56,495 nt of DNA from Cylindrodendrum hubeiense (GCA_014621425.1 JAANBB010000261.1:1-56495), one strand, 5' to 3'. Counted from the first letter of the stretch, positions 45,001-56,495 are shown. The notes: generated by a model from the sequence alone, not told the origin. Made by a program: numbers and translations.

Positions 45001-48000
45001 TGGGTGCGTCTCCGCGCGTGCGTAACTGCGTGTCATCACCGCCTTACCATACCATGTAGGTCCCCCCCTGATGAGCGACGCCGCCTTCCCGAGAGTGTGT
45101 GTGGGCGGGTGGCTGGCCTGGCTTGGATCAGAGGGCGTCGACTGATTTTCCCCCTGCTCTGTTCTAGCTCCGCGTGCATTACCATGGGGTTGGAACCCCC
45201 CCGTTTGTGACGACAGAGCCGATCTAGCGGCGGCGGCTTCGATTGCTCAACGACACGAACAAAGTCTAAAACACTCCGTTCACGCTCCAACAGTCCCTAG
45301 CCAACACCGCTCATCAAGGAGGGGCGGCGGGGTGGCGAACATGAGCATTTGAGCTGGGCAGGCATGGGCTGGGGCCGGGGTTGGGCACACCAGGGCACTC
45401 CGACGAACGCTGGTTGGCCAACTGCCAGATCGAAATGCCCATTTGAGATAAACGAGCTGTCCGAAACCTCCATGCCATCCCAGTCGATCTGAGAATCGGC
45501 ATCAACGCACATCAATCAACCCTGGGACAATATCTTCTTGGCAAGCGGCTAATATCAGAACATATCCGCAACTGAGAAACGAGGCGCTGACACCAAGGTG
45601 GACGTTCAGCTCGGAACGCCCCCCCACCTCCTCCCCGCCATGCTCATCTGCCGCTACTTAGTGCATTGTACTCTCTCTGGCGTACGATGGATGGATGCAG
45701 AGATGGATGCAAAGGTGACAAGGGGGGTTCAGAGTGACCCCAGAAGGACCCCCAAGAAACGGGACGGAAAAAAAGCAAAGCACCAATAAAGTTCGCAATC
45801 GAGAGCCAACGGGGGGTGTGCGGTCAAGTTCAGAGCCAAGAATCTACCTTCGACCATCATAAACGCAAGTTGCCCGCGACGGGACGGGTCGTGTATGAAG
45901 CTTTGAGCAAGCGAGCCAAAGAGCTCTTGGTCATGACAGACTATCCGAGCGAGCATCCATGTCCTTTTTTCAGAGAGTCCAGGGATCAGGGTTTTGAGGT
46001 GCGTGGAGGCGACGACACATTCAACACAGCGTTGGGGTACGGTACCACTGGTGGACCGTACCTAGGTAGTTCAAAATGAGCTCCCTCCCGTCACCGTCCC
46101 TGGACCTGATATGCAGCCTCACGTTTTCTTTCACCCATGATGCTAGCGTCTGTGAGACGTAGGGGTGTACATCGGCATCCTTTCCGCCGTCTCTACCTGA
46201 CCAATATCCAGTCACGAATTTGAACAGCACAGGGTTGGCCATATCCGGATTGCACGCAAAAGCGGGAAGAAGGGTCGATTGTGAGATGCCTGTGCTCAAC
46301 TTTTTAACTAAAATCGAAGCCCCATGGCGCCTTTCGCCACTGGGTGGCCCACCCAAATCGCGGATGCTCACTTTTAATGACCTCGAATCTTTGCACACGC
46401 CACTGGAGGGCCCGGCTCCTGCAACGCCGGCCCTGGTTCCCGGCGCATTCCTGAGAACCGGACACCCGGTAGTTGAACTGGTGCACCAATGGGAAAATAT
46501 AACCGGAGCCCTCGCTTCTGGCTGTGGACCAGTCTTGGTTTAACCGTCCAGCGTCAGGGCGATTTTAGTGGCTTCATGGGGATCCAAGATCTCCCATCAA
46601 GTGCGCTTGCTGATTGGTCATGCATCACAGAAGCTGCTACGAAAACTGAGCCGGCTGAGAAGTGAGATGGGATCCTCTATTAGCTCTGCAGGTGTGGCTG
46701 CTGGTTACCAACCCTTCGGGCTCCATCACCATCCCAGCCAATTACCCTGATTTTCCGATGACAAACTGCATGAGTTCAGCTCCCTTTTGCACATCAGTGG
46801 ATCTTGACCCAAAGCACCACGTTCAGGGTCTTCTTCCTATGCCCCCGGTACCGAGAGGCAGCCTGTTGATCTCGTTCTTTGGGGGACACCGGAAAGGAAA
46901 TGCAATTGTACCCACTCACCGGCCCATGACTTGAGCAGCCCGGTTTCAAATCAGGCGTGAGCCACCGTTCGCCGTTCCGTTGATGGACAACCCGGTGCAG
47001 CCAGCTAATGCATCATACCGGGGCTTGGAGGGTACTGGTGATTTGGTTAGTATGTTCTATGCAGGCGGCCCATGCCGTTAATCATCAAGCGTGCCGCGCA
47101 TCATTGAGCAAACTATATTTACAGGCTGAGGCTCTCCAACCCATGTCGATCAATGAAATTAGATGGCAAAAATATCAGAGGCCACGACCCTCATTCAATG
47201 TCTCTCTCTTCAACCTCTTTGCAACTCAGCTTCAGTGAATCAATGTGCGGATTTGGTGTGGCACTTCGACGTGTGACTTGTCAATCTACACGGCCAAGCG
47301 ACCGTGAGATGGGTGCTTTGACACTTCTCCCTTGCATGAAGTCGCAAGATAACGACGTCATCTGAAGGAATTATGGCAAAGAGCTGATCTGGAATTGGCT
47401 AAGGGTCCCGCGCCAATCTGCTTTCTCCAAGCCGAATTTGATGTATCATTGTTACGGGCCATGCTCCGGCAGGGTGACCCCAAACGCAGACTCGACCCCT
47501 AAGACATGGAGTCCATCCCCTCTCAGCTCGGATATAATCGAAATTTCGCCCTGAAAGCCTAGCCCGAAATCGTTTAAGCGGCATGGTTGTTTGGAAGTTC
47601 GGTAAAGCTTCCCTCCTTGCATGGTATTTCCGGGGTTTCCGGGCAAGCAGACCCGGTGTATGCGTCGGACAAGCATCGGAGTTGCGGCTTCAAAGGTAAC
47701 TGCGATCTTATCAAACGCCATATATCCCGATGATCTCATGTTCAATAGTCGATACAGTGGGGACAGGAATGGGCGTATGCAGGAAACAGGAACTTCAGCC
47801 CAAATCGAAGGACTGGGGAAGCAGAGAGCCCACTTGGGGGAGGCGTCCAGGGCATAGGACGCCACGATACACACCTAGACATGTTCAAAGCTTGAGGCCT
47901 ATTACTCGCATCGACAGCCACAGCAGCCATGTTTCCGATATGCCTCTGATCGCCGGGAGGCGCGAGATCCAGCGAAGTTCCGGGGGCTGTTGGGAGGGTC

Positions 48001-48503
48001 CTGCAAACGCCATGATCACGGTTCCTCTTCGTGACGTGCTAGATCGGACGAATGCTGGATCTCCGGTGTAACCTCAAGCCAGTGGCATTGCACATAATGC
48101 ACCCGATCTCTTTTTACGCCGCAGCGTCGCCCGACGTCCCTGCCATGCAGGCCCGCAAGCCTGAGCTGGATCCAGCGGACAGTCGTGGGGGGCTGGCTGT
48201 CAACCACAGCTCGGCCTCGGATGAAGGGGTCAAATGTCCCTTGTCTGTATTTGATGCAGATTCTTTACACCATGACTGGGAATCTTTGGCTGCTGGCGGG
48301 ATGCATTCCGCTGTCTCAGCTCTGGGTTGTGGTCCGTGGATGTCGTACGATGGCAGGCTTGTACTACATAAGTGTCATGCAACCTCACTCATTCACTCAT
48401 CCATCACATTCCAAGTCGAACATTTCAGTGCTGGCGTCTTTGGCGTCTCCTGCGGCCGGCGTCTCCCGTTAACATCATTACGAGATCCCGAAAGGTGGCC
48501 GCC

Positions 48504-48532
48504 GTGGCATGTGGCATGTGGCATGTGGCATG
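48504..48532. repeat. GGCATGT short tandem repeat
   Basis: Four head-to-tail copies of the 7-bp unit TGGCATG in non-coding DNA. Confidence 0.8.
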
Positions 48533-49043
48533 TAGTGTGGCCACTTGGTCAGCAGACGAGGATCGGCAACAGACTCGCGATCGCTACGAAGACATTGAGC
48601 GAGGGACATCGGCTCCTTGGTGGTCAGAAGAATCAATGAAGCTTCGCCGTTTCTATTCGCTTTCCAATAGGCACACACTGTCGGGAGGAGGAAAGGAGAC
48701 ATGCCGGAAATCCGCTTGGTAATTGATACGTTCTAGGGGCTCGGCTCAGCCTACACATCGGCTCTCTCCACTCTTCTAGAAACGTTGTTCGGGCCATGGC
48801 TATTGGTGGTCGAGTGTATCCCGTTTTTTGCGCTTTGGTATGTCTTAGAACACGAGGTGTGACTGAGTCTTTATCTAAGACGTTGTTTCTAGAACGTGCT
48901 TCTAGGAATGGGTCTTAGCATCAACCTTTGGTGCGTGTATGTATGGCTGGATAGCGTCTTGGAGGTGTTCTCTTTCTGGTCTGAGTGGAGTTTCTTGCAA
49001 TGTCGAGGGATAGGGGGTTGGATAGGTTTGATTGGGTACCGGC

Positions 49044-49774
49044 CTAGGATGCCAGAGCCTTTCCTATCAGTTCCTTTGCTCGATCGCTCAACTCCATTCC
49101 GAGAGCCAGCTGTCGACCCTTATCGTTCATTTTGCCCCAGGTCTTGCGAAGGATGCTAACCACCTTGTCTTCGTCGATGTCAGCCTTGCTCTCAAAGTCG
49201 TCGAACTGGTCATCGAGGAAGACCAGGCAGGCGACGTCTTCGAGGGCCTGGGTCTCCTCGTCGGAACTGAGGTTCTCCTTGCGGATTAGGGCGGCCACAC
49301 GAGCTCGGTCTGCCTCGGGTATGGCAGGCTGGATGGAGGGCGAGGCAAGCAGCTCGGCGACTTGGTCTGCGGCCTGGGCCTTGAGCTTGGAGCGCCACAT
49401 GAGGTATCCCGGGCGTGTCATGGGGTAGCTGCTGCGAGGAATCTCCCACCTGTGAAAGTGGAATTGTAAGTTTGAATGCCGGCTTTTTGCAAGTCACGCG
49501 CGGGGCATCAAGGGAGATGGCATCGAGGGAGACGACATCGAGGGAGACGGCACCTTCGGAAATGCTGCGCGCGGCAGGCCAGCTGGAGCACCGGGGTGGC
49601 CGAAGGACTGCGCAAGGCGAGCCACTTGGTCATCTTGCGAGCATAGTGAAGTTCGTACGGGATCGTGGAGCCGTCGGGACCGGGAATGGTTTTCGTGTCC
49701 TGGGCGTGGGCGTCGTCGATGAGGTCGAGGCCGCGAGCATATTCGGCGGGGAGCGGAGATAAGGCGTCGGTCAT
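49044..49774 (-). CDS. DUF4202 family protein
   Basis: Exons on the minus strand: 49774-49554 and 49449-49044, 627 nt, 208 residues. The N-terminal block YARGLDLIDDAHAQDTKTIP followed by IPYELHYARKMTKWL, the segment RRWEIPRSSYPMTRPGYLMW restored by splicing, and the C-terminal ALEDVACLVFLDDQFDDFES are the conserved parts of Pfam DUF4202. The family has no proven function, although some members carry a transferred glutamyl-tRNA synthetase name. The residues E-Y-H-x-R, W-E-I-P-R and V-A-C-L-V-F-L are all present, so the copy looks intact. The intron (49450-49553) uses a weak donor GTGCCG and contains a short CATCGAGGGAGA repeat. Confidence 0.88.
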
Positions 49775-51017
49775 TTTTACGATTGGTGCCTGTGAGCTCG
49801 TTCCGTGTGTTTCTGTCTCTTGGGTCTCGTCTTGGTCGGATCTCTCAAATCGGCAACAGTTTGAAGACTGAGAAAGCAATAGGCAGTGGCGTGGAGATGG
49901 TTGACGAGAGTTGTCGTTGAGTTGAGAAGCTGCTTGTGAGATGAGTCAGCGGAATTGGCCATCGTCTCATTGGGTCCATGAATAAGTCGATATGAACTTT
50001 CTTGTCGGCTGGGCCTCGCATCTGCAACGCGACAACCTGGACGACTTTAGTAAGGATGGATGGAAACGTGCTTCCAGAGTCCAGTGAGGTTGTTCTGAGA
50101 TGATCAGGTCTGTGTTGAAGATCACTCACATTTCGCTAGCAGACGATGAACAATAACACCATGACAAGGGACGAAAGCCAGCGATATACGCATGCCCCTA
50201 TTGCCGCAGTCACGGGTATATTGTCTACAGGGTCGCAGCGGCCTGCCGGGCAGTATCAAGCCAAGCCTCGAGATGCGGAATTCAGTTGCGGAACTCAGTT
50301 GTGGGACTCAGTCGGCATAATAGGACAATAAGGGTCAATTCAATACGGGCCAATTGGCAGACCATTCAACCATTCACGCTGCATTGTTCTCACCAGTTAG
50401 CGCCCGATCTGCCGGTCAATCAGCCATGCATTCACCCATTCACAGGACAATCTCGTCAGCTGTAACGCCAGTTTCTTACAGCTGGGAGCGTTGATTCACA
50501 GCATTCCCGCTCAGGCTCGCTATATCTTTCGCTCCCCCTCAACTCCTTCGCTCTTGTTCTCTTCGCCTTAATATCCTCCCCCTAGTCTCATCCCTACCAC
50601 ATCGTCCTGATATCCGAGCAGACATTCTTCCAAGGAGCTGCCGCCCTCGTGGGTTTGTCCCTGACTCCCTCCTCAACGCGGGAGACAGCAAGCATATGGT
50701 GGAAGAGTCCTTCTACACACTTTTAGTCTGCCTCAAAAGCCGATTTCGTCTTGAACTCTTGCCAACTCTCCGAATTCCCCCAAAACATATACGCTTCGCA
50801 AGTGCCGTTACAGATTCATTTTGTCAACCAAAGCTCGTGGTCAACCTCGGGTTCCTGAATTCTTAATCCAAGGTACATCAAAGCCCCTTTGCCCTATCAC
50901 ACAGCAGCTAATGCACATTCAGGTCAACCCATCACATCGCGGACGAAGTCTACCGCGCCTTCGTCTGAAACCCCGCGTATCTCACTAGCCAACGCCTGGA
51001 TCGGGCACTTCCCAGTC
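49775..51017. other. Divergent upstream region of DUF4202 and Myb-like genes
   Basis: About 1.2 kb. The part from 50500 to 51017 is C/T-rich and probably the Myb-like gene's leader. It stays open in that gene's frame from 50889 without an ATG before 51018. No other feature. Confidence 0.5.
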
Positions 51018-52526
51018 ATGTCGCATAACGCAACAGCGGGCAATGAGGACAGTTCTTGGGACGTATGGCCCAACACCTCTGAAGCTGAGGAATCTGAGCA
51101 GCAACAGAGCTCGGCCGATGAGTCGAAAGAAGTTGAGTCCGGGTCCGAGGATAAATCCGGCCATGACGACTCTTCTCAGTCGGCCAGCAACGACAACTTC
51201 CCCGGTGACTCTGATGCCTCGTCGCTGGGCGTCTGCAAAAAGGGCAACGGCCACGAAAAGTGTCTGAAGGACAGGTGCCTGAAATCTAAAGACCATGTGC
51301 ACAATCACCCAAGTTTCAGCGAGCCTGACAGTAATCAGTCGTCCGGCGATAACTGGCAGACGGAATCATCTGTCGACATCCAAAGCGAGACGCCAATGTA
51401 CAAGGGCAAGAAATTCAAGAAGAAGGCCAAGAAGGCCAAGTCAACATCATCCACCGGGATTGCCTCCACCACCGAGGCATCTAGCAACAGGGCGAGCTCC
51501 AACGACAACACCTCCAGTCTACCCGAGTCCTCCACCGACAATGCCTCGACAGGCTCCAACTTCCCCGCCGAGGACTCATCCAAGGCTTCCGCTTCGAACA
51601 GCAACGCAGTCAACTCCAAGCAAAGCACCATTCCCGATGATTCGGGATGGTCCATCTCTGAAGACTTCCTCCTCAGGGGCATGAAGGATGGAAGTCAACC
51701 CGCGACCTGGGCTGACATAGGCAATGCCCTCAACAGGAGTAAAAATGAAGTCAAAGCACGTTGGAAAGTCATCAAGGACCAGCATCAACAGCCCTCGACA
51801 GATGACACTGTAGAGCCCGAACCGACAAGTGGTTCTGGTCGGGCTGGCGGTGAAGTCAGTCCGGCCGAGAATGATTCCAACGATGACGAGGACGACACAC
51901 GGGAGAAGGACAAGGCTGTAGCCTCTTCTTTGACGTCTCGCAAGGAATTTGAAGGGAAAGGAAATGGGGCGCGGACCTCCAATACCGCCAAGTGGCACAG
52001 AGGCACCCGGAATGACAAAAATGCCGCCGAGAATAGACAAGCCAAAGCCAAGGCCACGAAGACCCGTTGGGAAACATGCCAGAGCCTCTCAGGAGAGGAG
52101 GCATCGTCCGAATCCTCCACCCCAGAGTCTTCGTCAGAGTCTTCCTCCCTTTCCCAACTTGGCTACGGAAACTCAGCAAAGGGTGACGAGATGCGATACC
52201 TCCAGGACCACATATACGCAGACCTTTACCCTGCAGCCATCCATCCTGAGCCAGACGCCTATCTCGGTAAACGGGACTGCGAGCTCCTGGCCGCCATCGA
52301 CAGCAAGCAAAAACGCTCGCGGTGGCTCGAAATGCAGGCCAACTTCTTCAACGTTACCGGCCGTATGGTGCCGCTCGACGCCATCCGGGCAAGGTGCGAA
52401 CGGGCCGAGGAGGCGGAGAGAGCAAAGACTCGGCCGACCGAGGGGAACCTAGCTGATCGCCTGGAAAAGGTCGAGCAATGGGTTAACAGGGTGTCGCAGG
52501 AGGACGTTGACGATCCAGAATCCTGA
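51018..52526 (+). CDS. Myb/SANT-like domain protein, putative DNA-binding regulator
   Basis: Single-exon model, 502 residues from the ATG at 51018 (MSHNATAGNEDSSWDVWPN). The open frame extends upstream, so an extra 5' exon is possible. Most of the chain is low-complexity Ser/Asp/Glu/Lys-rich. Near residues 211-257 lies a single Myb/SANT-like repeat, GWSISEDFLLRGMKDGSQPA followed by TWADIGNALNRSKNEVKARW KVIK, with the spaced Trp residues of the fold. The C-terminal 130 residues (MRYLQDHIYADLYPAAIHPE, LGKRDCELLAAIDSKQKRSR WLEMQANFFNVTGR, LADRLEKVEQWVNRV) are better conserved-looking and may be a second domain. A nuclear DNA- or chromatin-binding role is inferred from the Myb-like repeat only. 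Confidence 0.78.
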   Translation: MSHNATAGNEDSSWDVWPNTSEAEESEQQQSSADESKEVESGSEDKSGHDDSSQSASNDNFPGDSDASSLGVCKKGNGHEKCLKDRCLKSKDHVHNHPSFSEPDSNQSSGDNWQTESSVDIQSETPMYKGKKFKKKAKKAKSTSSTGIASTTEASSNRASSNDNTSSLPESSTDNASTGSNFPAEDSSKASASNSNAVNSKQSTIPDDSGWSISEDFLLRGMKDGSQPATWADIGNALNRSKNEVKARWKVIKDQHQQPSTDDTVEPEPTSGSGRAGGEVSPAENDSNDDEDDTREKDKAVASSLTSRKEFEGKGNGARTSNTAKWHRGTRNDKNAAENRQAKAKATKTRWETCQSLSGEEASSESSTPESSSESSSLSQLGYGNSAKGDEMRYLQDHIYADLYPAAIHPEPDAYLGKRDCELLAAIDSKQKRSRWLEMQANFFNVTGRMVPLDAIRARCERAEEAERAKTRPTEGNLADRLEKVEQWVNRVSQEDVDDPES

Positions 52527-53574
52527 AGAAACCCAACTGGGTTCATTAGGAGGTCGGCATTGGTTGGTGGGTGAATATGTTCCCCCCTGCACACTCTGCA
52601 GATGCGGATATGAGATGTGATGCGATATCAAGGGCCGTTCTCAGGGCAGGGATGTAATGGAAGCGTTTGATAGATGGCGTGGCTCTTGAGAATGGAGAGA
52701 AACACAACTGAAGCCCGAGTGGCACGGGAACGACGAACGACGCTGTGCTCTCAGCACTAGATAGATACGAGTATCCCTGAAACTATTAGCAAAACTCGCG
52801 TCTCGTTCGGTCGTTGAATGATAATCCAAGGTTATATATAGTGCTGATAGTCTCAGTGCAAATATGCAAGTTATGGCCGGCGACATTCTATTCGTACATC
52901 TATCACACAATGCAGCATCCCCTCAACTCTCTCCTTTGTCTATTCCCAAAAGCAGACCAGCGACTTAACCAAGCGCCGTCGCAGCATACCATGCTACCCC
53001 ATATCATGAAGACCAGATTTGCAAATCTGTCGAGAAAAAATTAAATCCAAAAAAAAGAACCGGGTATCAAACTACACATTCGAAATGAAGAGTGTGGGCA
53101 CAAGACATGACCTGTGCCCGCGCCTTTGGATCCCAGCGAATCCAGGAGCGCAAGAATTACATTCCACGCAGCGCTCCAAAGTCCCCACCGACATGCGCCT
53201 TGCTCCCCACTGATGCAATTGCATCGGGAGTGTTGCATACCGAGCTGAGGCTAATCATCTGGTAAACGTGTGTTTTGCGTGGTGTCTGAGAAAACCCCCC
53301 ACGCCACGCGGAACGGCCCGCCGAAGTGAATCAACTCCATCCGAGGCCAACAACTAGGGGACTCGACGCGTCAACCGCAAGCGACTTTTAGATCCTATTC
53401 GACCGTGACAGAGCTGTCGGGGAAGAATGCGAGATCTTCTGGAACAAGTCGTACCGTCTGGTTCGGTGCCGATATGGGATGGGATGAGCAGGTCGTGGTG
53501 GCCAACGATAACCACCGCGGAACCTGAGCGGTGCAAGGCCGCAAATGATTGACAGACTCCCAATCCTAACGCCT
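52527..53574. other. Convergent 3' region, Myb-like / 14-3-3-like genes
   Basis: About 1 kb of AT-richer 3' flanks with A-rich runs near 53035-53060. No exon, RNA gene or repeat recognised. Confidence 0.55.
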
Positions 53575-54519
53575 TCATATCGGGTTCTCCATCCCAGGAG
53601 GCAGGTTTGCCACCGGCGGAGTGGCTACTGGCGGCGTATGCCTGGGGATCGGAGTGCCCAGTTCTTTGCTGCGGAGGGTGTTGCTGGAGCCGAGACCGCG
53701 CCTCATCATCTTGCCCAGGACCGTGACCAGCTCGCAAGCGTCTTGGAACATGTCGTCGTCCATGCCTTCGGTGGCTTCGTACACTTCGGAAATGGTGTCT
53801 TTGGCAAGCTGGCGGCTGGCGTCGGGATCGTGAGCGCACTCGTACAGGAAGGCGGCATACTCGGTCTTGACGGAGAGTCGGAGGGAGTGGGATCCCCATA
53901 GGAGGGTATCAGCAAGGTCGATGGCCTCGTGGAAGTGCTGTCTGGCCTGTGGGAGATAGTCCTTGATGGGAAGGAGGAAGGATGGTGACAAGGGCATGTT
54001 GTGTGACTCGAAGCCGGGCGGAGGGAGGACGGGGCCACCTTCGAGAGGGTGAGTGGGTTGTACAGACGAGGGCCTGGACTCGAGGTCCAGATCGATGGCT
54101 CGGCCTTTTCCCTTGTCCATTCGTGGGGTCAAGATGGCCGTGACGTCGGGAGTCCATCGGCCCATGTTGGAGACGGCGGGCGTGTTGTGGAAGAGGGCGA
54201 AGATGTGGGAGAAGGAAGCTCGCAGCTTGTAGGCGAGGACCTTGAGCTCGACATAGTTGCCAACCATGGGCAGGACGTATTGCTCGAGCATCACCAGGCC
54301 CTCGCGGGAGAGCCAGATGATGTGCAAGACGCGTCGGAGGGCGTTGGGAGTGGGCTCATAATCGGGACGGCGCTGCTTCTTGGCTGCTACAAGCTGCTCG
54401 GCGAGGTTGAGGGACAGGCCGAGGATCTTGAAGAGCATCGACGACAGCAGAGGGTTGTCATTCTCGACAGCCTTGGCCAGCTTGCCGAGAAACTTCTGGT
54501 CGACCTCAGAAGACGCCAT
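53575..54519 (-). CDS. Atypical 14-3-3-like protein
   Basis: Single exon, 314 residues. The N-terminal half is helical (DQKFLGKLAKAVENDNPLLS SMLFKILGLSLNLAEQLVAA; LHIIWLSREGLVMLEQYVLP). The second half has LPQARQHFHEAIDLADTLLW and LRLSVKTEYAAFLYECAHDP followed by DASRQLAKDTISEVYEATEG. These resemble the last helices of 14-3-3 proteins but with low similarity to the classical phosphopeptide-binding forms. A Pro/Ser-rich insertion (about 130-180) and a Pro-rich tail set it apart. Filamentous fungi carry such proteins beside the two canonical 14-3-3s. Whether it still binds phosphoserine is unclear, because I do not see the full canonical Lys/Arg/Tyr pocket. Confidence 0.7.
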   Translation of the reverse strand: MASSEVDQKFLGKLAKAVENDNPLLSSMLFKILGLSLNLAEQLVAAKKQRRPDYEPTPNALRRVLHIIWLSREGLVMLEQYVLPMVGNYVELKVLAYKLRASFSHIFALFHNTPAVSNMGRWTPDVTAILTPRMDKGKGRAIDLDLESRPSSVQPTHPLEGGPVLPPPGFESHNMPLSPSFLLPIKDYLPQARQHFHEAIDLADTLLWGSHSLRLSVKTEYAAFLYECAHDPDASRQLAKDTISEVYEATEGMDDDMFQDACELVTVLGKMMRRGLGSSNTLRSKELGTPIPRHTPPVATPPVANLPPGMENPI

Positions 54520-56495
54520 GCAGCCCAGCGCAGACTACCTGTGGCGGGATGAAAGCTGGGATGAGTTAGTAGACGAAGAGGGTCCGCGACTGGGGTTCTG
54601 GCACGAGACTTGGGGGTGGTGGCCGGGGGCTAGACGGGGAGGGGACAGCCTCGCATATGAATGAAAGCACGGGCGACAGGCCTCGTGGGCGAGAGGAGAG
54701 CGAGTGACGGAGTGGAAGCAGGGAAAGGAAGGAAAACCGGACGCGACAAGAAGAGGCTGGTGGACTAACGGGCAGAGCAGCTCCACAGCTGCAGCAGGAC
54801 GCGCAGCGGAGCGAAGCGCAATGCAGCTCAGTGCAGCAGCTCGCACAATGCAGCCCAACGCAAGGCGACCAAGGGAGAAGGTGCGCGAGGCGCGAGGCGA
54901 GAGGCGAGAGGCAGAGATGAGGAGGATGCGCGACAGCTGGCGGGCTGTGATTGGGTCCGAGAGGTGTGGTGATGGTTGGCCAGAGGGAGTGAGTGGTGGA
55001 GGAGTGGTGGATGATGAGATTGGGGAGAGCGGAGCGTGTCAGCGACAGAATGAGTGGCAGGCGATGGCGATGGCGATGCAGCGCAGCACCGAGGGGGACG
55101 ATTCCAGGGCCAATTGGCCTGCTCCGAGATCAGCGGCGCTTGACGTAGCGAGGGCCGTCAAGAACAAGGCAGATGGGATGCGCAGTGGTGAGGGTGAGGT
55201 AGAGCAAGCGGCGGAGAGTTGACGAGCGAAACGTACAAAGTACGGCGACGGATGGACGATGGCAAGACGGCAGAAGCGAACGCGGCGCGCGAGAACGGAG
55301 GCGCAAGCCTGGACAGAGCTGAGCGAGTGGTGTCTGTATGTACGAGCACGCAGGAATAGCAAACGAGGGACTAGCAAGAGCGAGACACAGAGGCAGGCGG
55401 ACCCGGTAGCATGGCGAAGGCGGAGGGATGGGATCGCGGGATCTGGGGGAATGATCTTATACGGCCGGCGCGCGCGGAGAGCAGGTTGAGCGAGAGGTCT
55501 GGCGCTGGCCGAGAGGTCGGAGGTGGTACTTTGCAGGTTGGAGCGCGAGAGACCCGCGGTGCCAACGAATGGACAGGGCAGGCGGTGAGCGGAGCGGAGC
55601 CCTAGCGAGAGGCCTGGGAAGACTTGTCAGTGGACTGGTCTGGTCAATGGTCGCTGGGGTCGAGGCTAGACAGGGCCAGACGAGACGCCAGACAGGGCCT
55701 AAGGGGCGCCAGGGTAGGATCGGGTTGGTGTGGGATCGGGCTTCGTAGGCGGCGTGGTCGTGGATGAGGTTGTGGTCGAGGTTGTGGTCCTGGCCTTTGG
55801 GGGGGCCTTTCGGTGGCCTTGGCTTGCGGGCCTTGGGCCTTGAGCGTCTGCGTCTGCAAAGTTGGGGGCTGGTTCAGTCCGCCGTGGTCCTGTCTGCCCA
55901 CCCAAGGTTACGTTAGGTTAGGAAAGCCTTGGTTCGAGGTGGATCGGCGCGGGCACTAGCTTAGGCCGGGGGGCGTGGAGCGAGAGCGCGAAGGGTGAGG
56001 GCAGTGACAGTGACAGCGACAGTTGACAGTCCAATGGCGGGCGAGTTGAATGAGTGAGTGGTTGAGGGCAGAGCGAGCATTCGAAGAGACGGGTTGCGAG
56101 TGTCTGTGGTCTGCGGGTGCTTGGCGGATAACTGTTGCGGTGCAGCGGTGCAGTTGGGCAGTGGTGCAATAGAGAGACACCCCCGAGTCGCGAGTGTGCA
56201 CACCGTAAATTACCTTTTGGGCAAGGCAGGCAAAAGGCCGCTGATGGCTGAGAAAAAGAGACGGCCGAACGAGAGTGGCCCTGGCGTTTTGGGGTTGACG
56301 GACAGGAGAGGAAGGCCGAGTCTACCGAACCGCGTGTGCGTGTTGTGTATGTGTGTGTGTACGTGTGTGAGTGAATGTGATCGAATGCGAGTGAATGCAA
56401 GTGAGTGTGTGCAGCTCTCGTTATAAATTGAATGTTGTTCTCGCCGGAATCGTAAGAGCAGCGACAAATCCAAGCCCGATGGTAAGGCCACCCAG
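54520..56495. other. Upstream region of the 14-3-3-like gene
   Basis: About 2 kb, purine-rich on the plus strand (pyrimidine-rich on the minus strand), as expected for the promoter and leader of the minus-strand gene. A GT-rich stretch lies at about 56330-56412. Open frames here are low-complexity. No gene start recognised. Confidence 0.55.

Larger units (their letters stand above)
43438..49043. other. 5.6-kb gene desert with microsatellites
   Basis: No gene model could be supported. 43438-44900 is probably the promoter side of the preceding minus-strand gene and holds a 12-bp repeat (44084-44180), a GGTA array (44337-44382) and a GCGAGGGT array (44957-45000). 45000-48900 is non-coding on both strands. 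The longest frames (46021-46398 minus; 48052-48639 plus) have poor composition and no recognisable motif. A GGCATGT run lies at 48504-48532. No transposase, reverse transcriptase, terminal repeat, tRNA or rRNA was recognised. Confidence 0.6.

Noticed and set aside
44740..45210. 156-codon plus-strand frame
   Set aside because: Pro/His/Arg/Cys-rich product running through a GCGAGGGT repeat; not protein-like.
48052..48639. 195-codon plus-strand frame in the gene desert
   Set aside because: No recognisable family, irregular composition, includes a tandem repeat, and no supporting splice or context evidence.
54704..55222. 172-codon plus-strand frame upstream of the 14-3-3-like gene
   Set aside because: Arg/Ala/Glu/Gly low-complexity product of purine-rich promoter DNA; no motif.

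Overview
This is nuclear DNA of a filamentous ascomycete (Pezizomycotina), most likely a sordariomycete. Genes carry short introns (about 50-130 bp) with GTRNGT-like donors and CTRAY/CTAAC branch sites. The housekeeping set is typical of that group: SET1, AP-3 delta, RGD2, BIG1, TRM112, RRP17, a 161-residue tropomyosin and a DUF4202 protein. The 5S rRNA genes lie dispersed between protein genes, as is common in Sordariomycetes. I rebuilt spliced models by hand for 20 protein genes. In every multi-exon model the summed coding length is divisible by three.

Layout. 0.5-11.8 kb: a coiled-coil/ubiquitin-like-fold protein (+), COQ10 (-), AP-3 delta (+) and the F-BAR/DEP/RhoGAP protein RGD2 (-). 11.8-25 kb is a loose, repeat-bearing accessory stretch. 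It holds a 13-bp tandem repeat, an amidase (+), two divergent 5S rRNA genes (-), an L-amino-acid-oxidase-like flavoprotein (-), a broken membrane-protein fragment (-) and a multi-pass membrane protein (-). 25.2-36 kb is compact and mostly housekeeping: a GRF zinc-finger protein, a membrane dipeptidase, mitochondrial uS13, ER cyclophilin B, TRM112, BIG1, RRP17, tropomyosin and a securin-like protein, with three short divergent promoter regions. 38-42 kb holds SET1. 42.7-43.4 kb has a small conserved unknown (-). 43.4-49 kb is a 5.6 kb gene desert rich in microsatellites. 49-54.5 kb has a DUF4202 protein (-), a Myb-like protein (+) and an atypical 14-3-3-like protein (-). The last 2 kb is the purine-rich upstream region of that last gene.

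I found no defence island, biosynthetic cluster or mobile element. Most worth a second look are: a cyclophilin B gene whose last intron appears to switch the protein between an HVEL-ended lumenal form and a membrane-anchored form; a pair of 118-bp 5S rRNA genes with a re-paired helix II; several genes whose first intron falls inside or directly after the start codon; and an RGD2 RhoGAP domain without the usual arginine finger. All functions are inferred from recognised families, and splice sites were placed by eye without transcript data.
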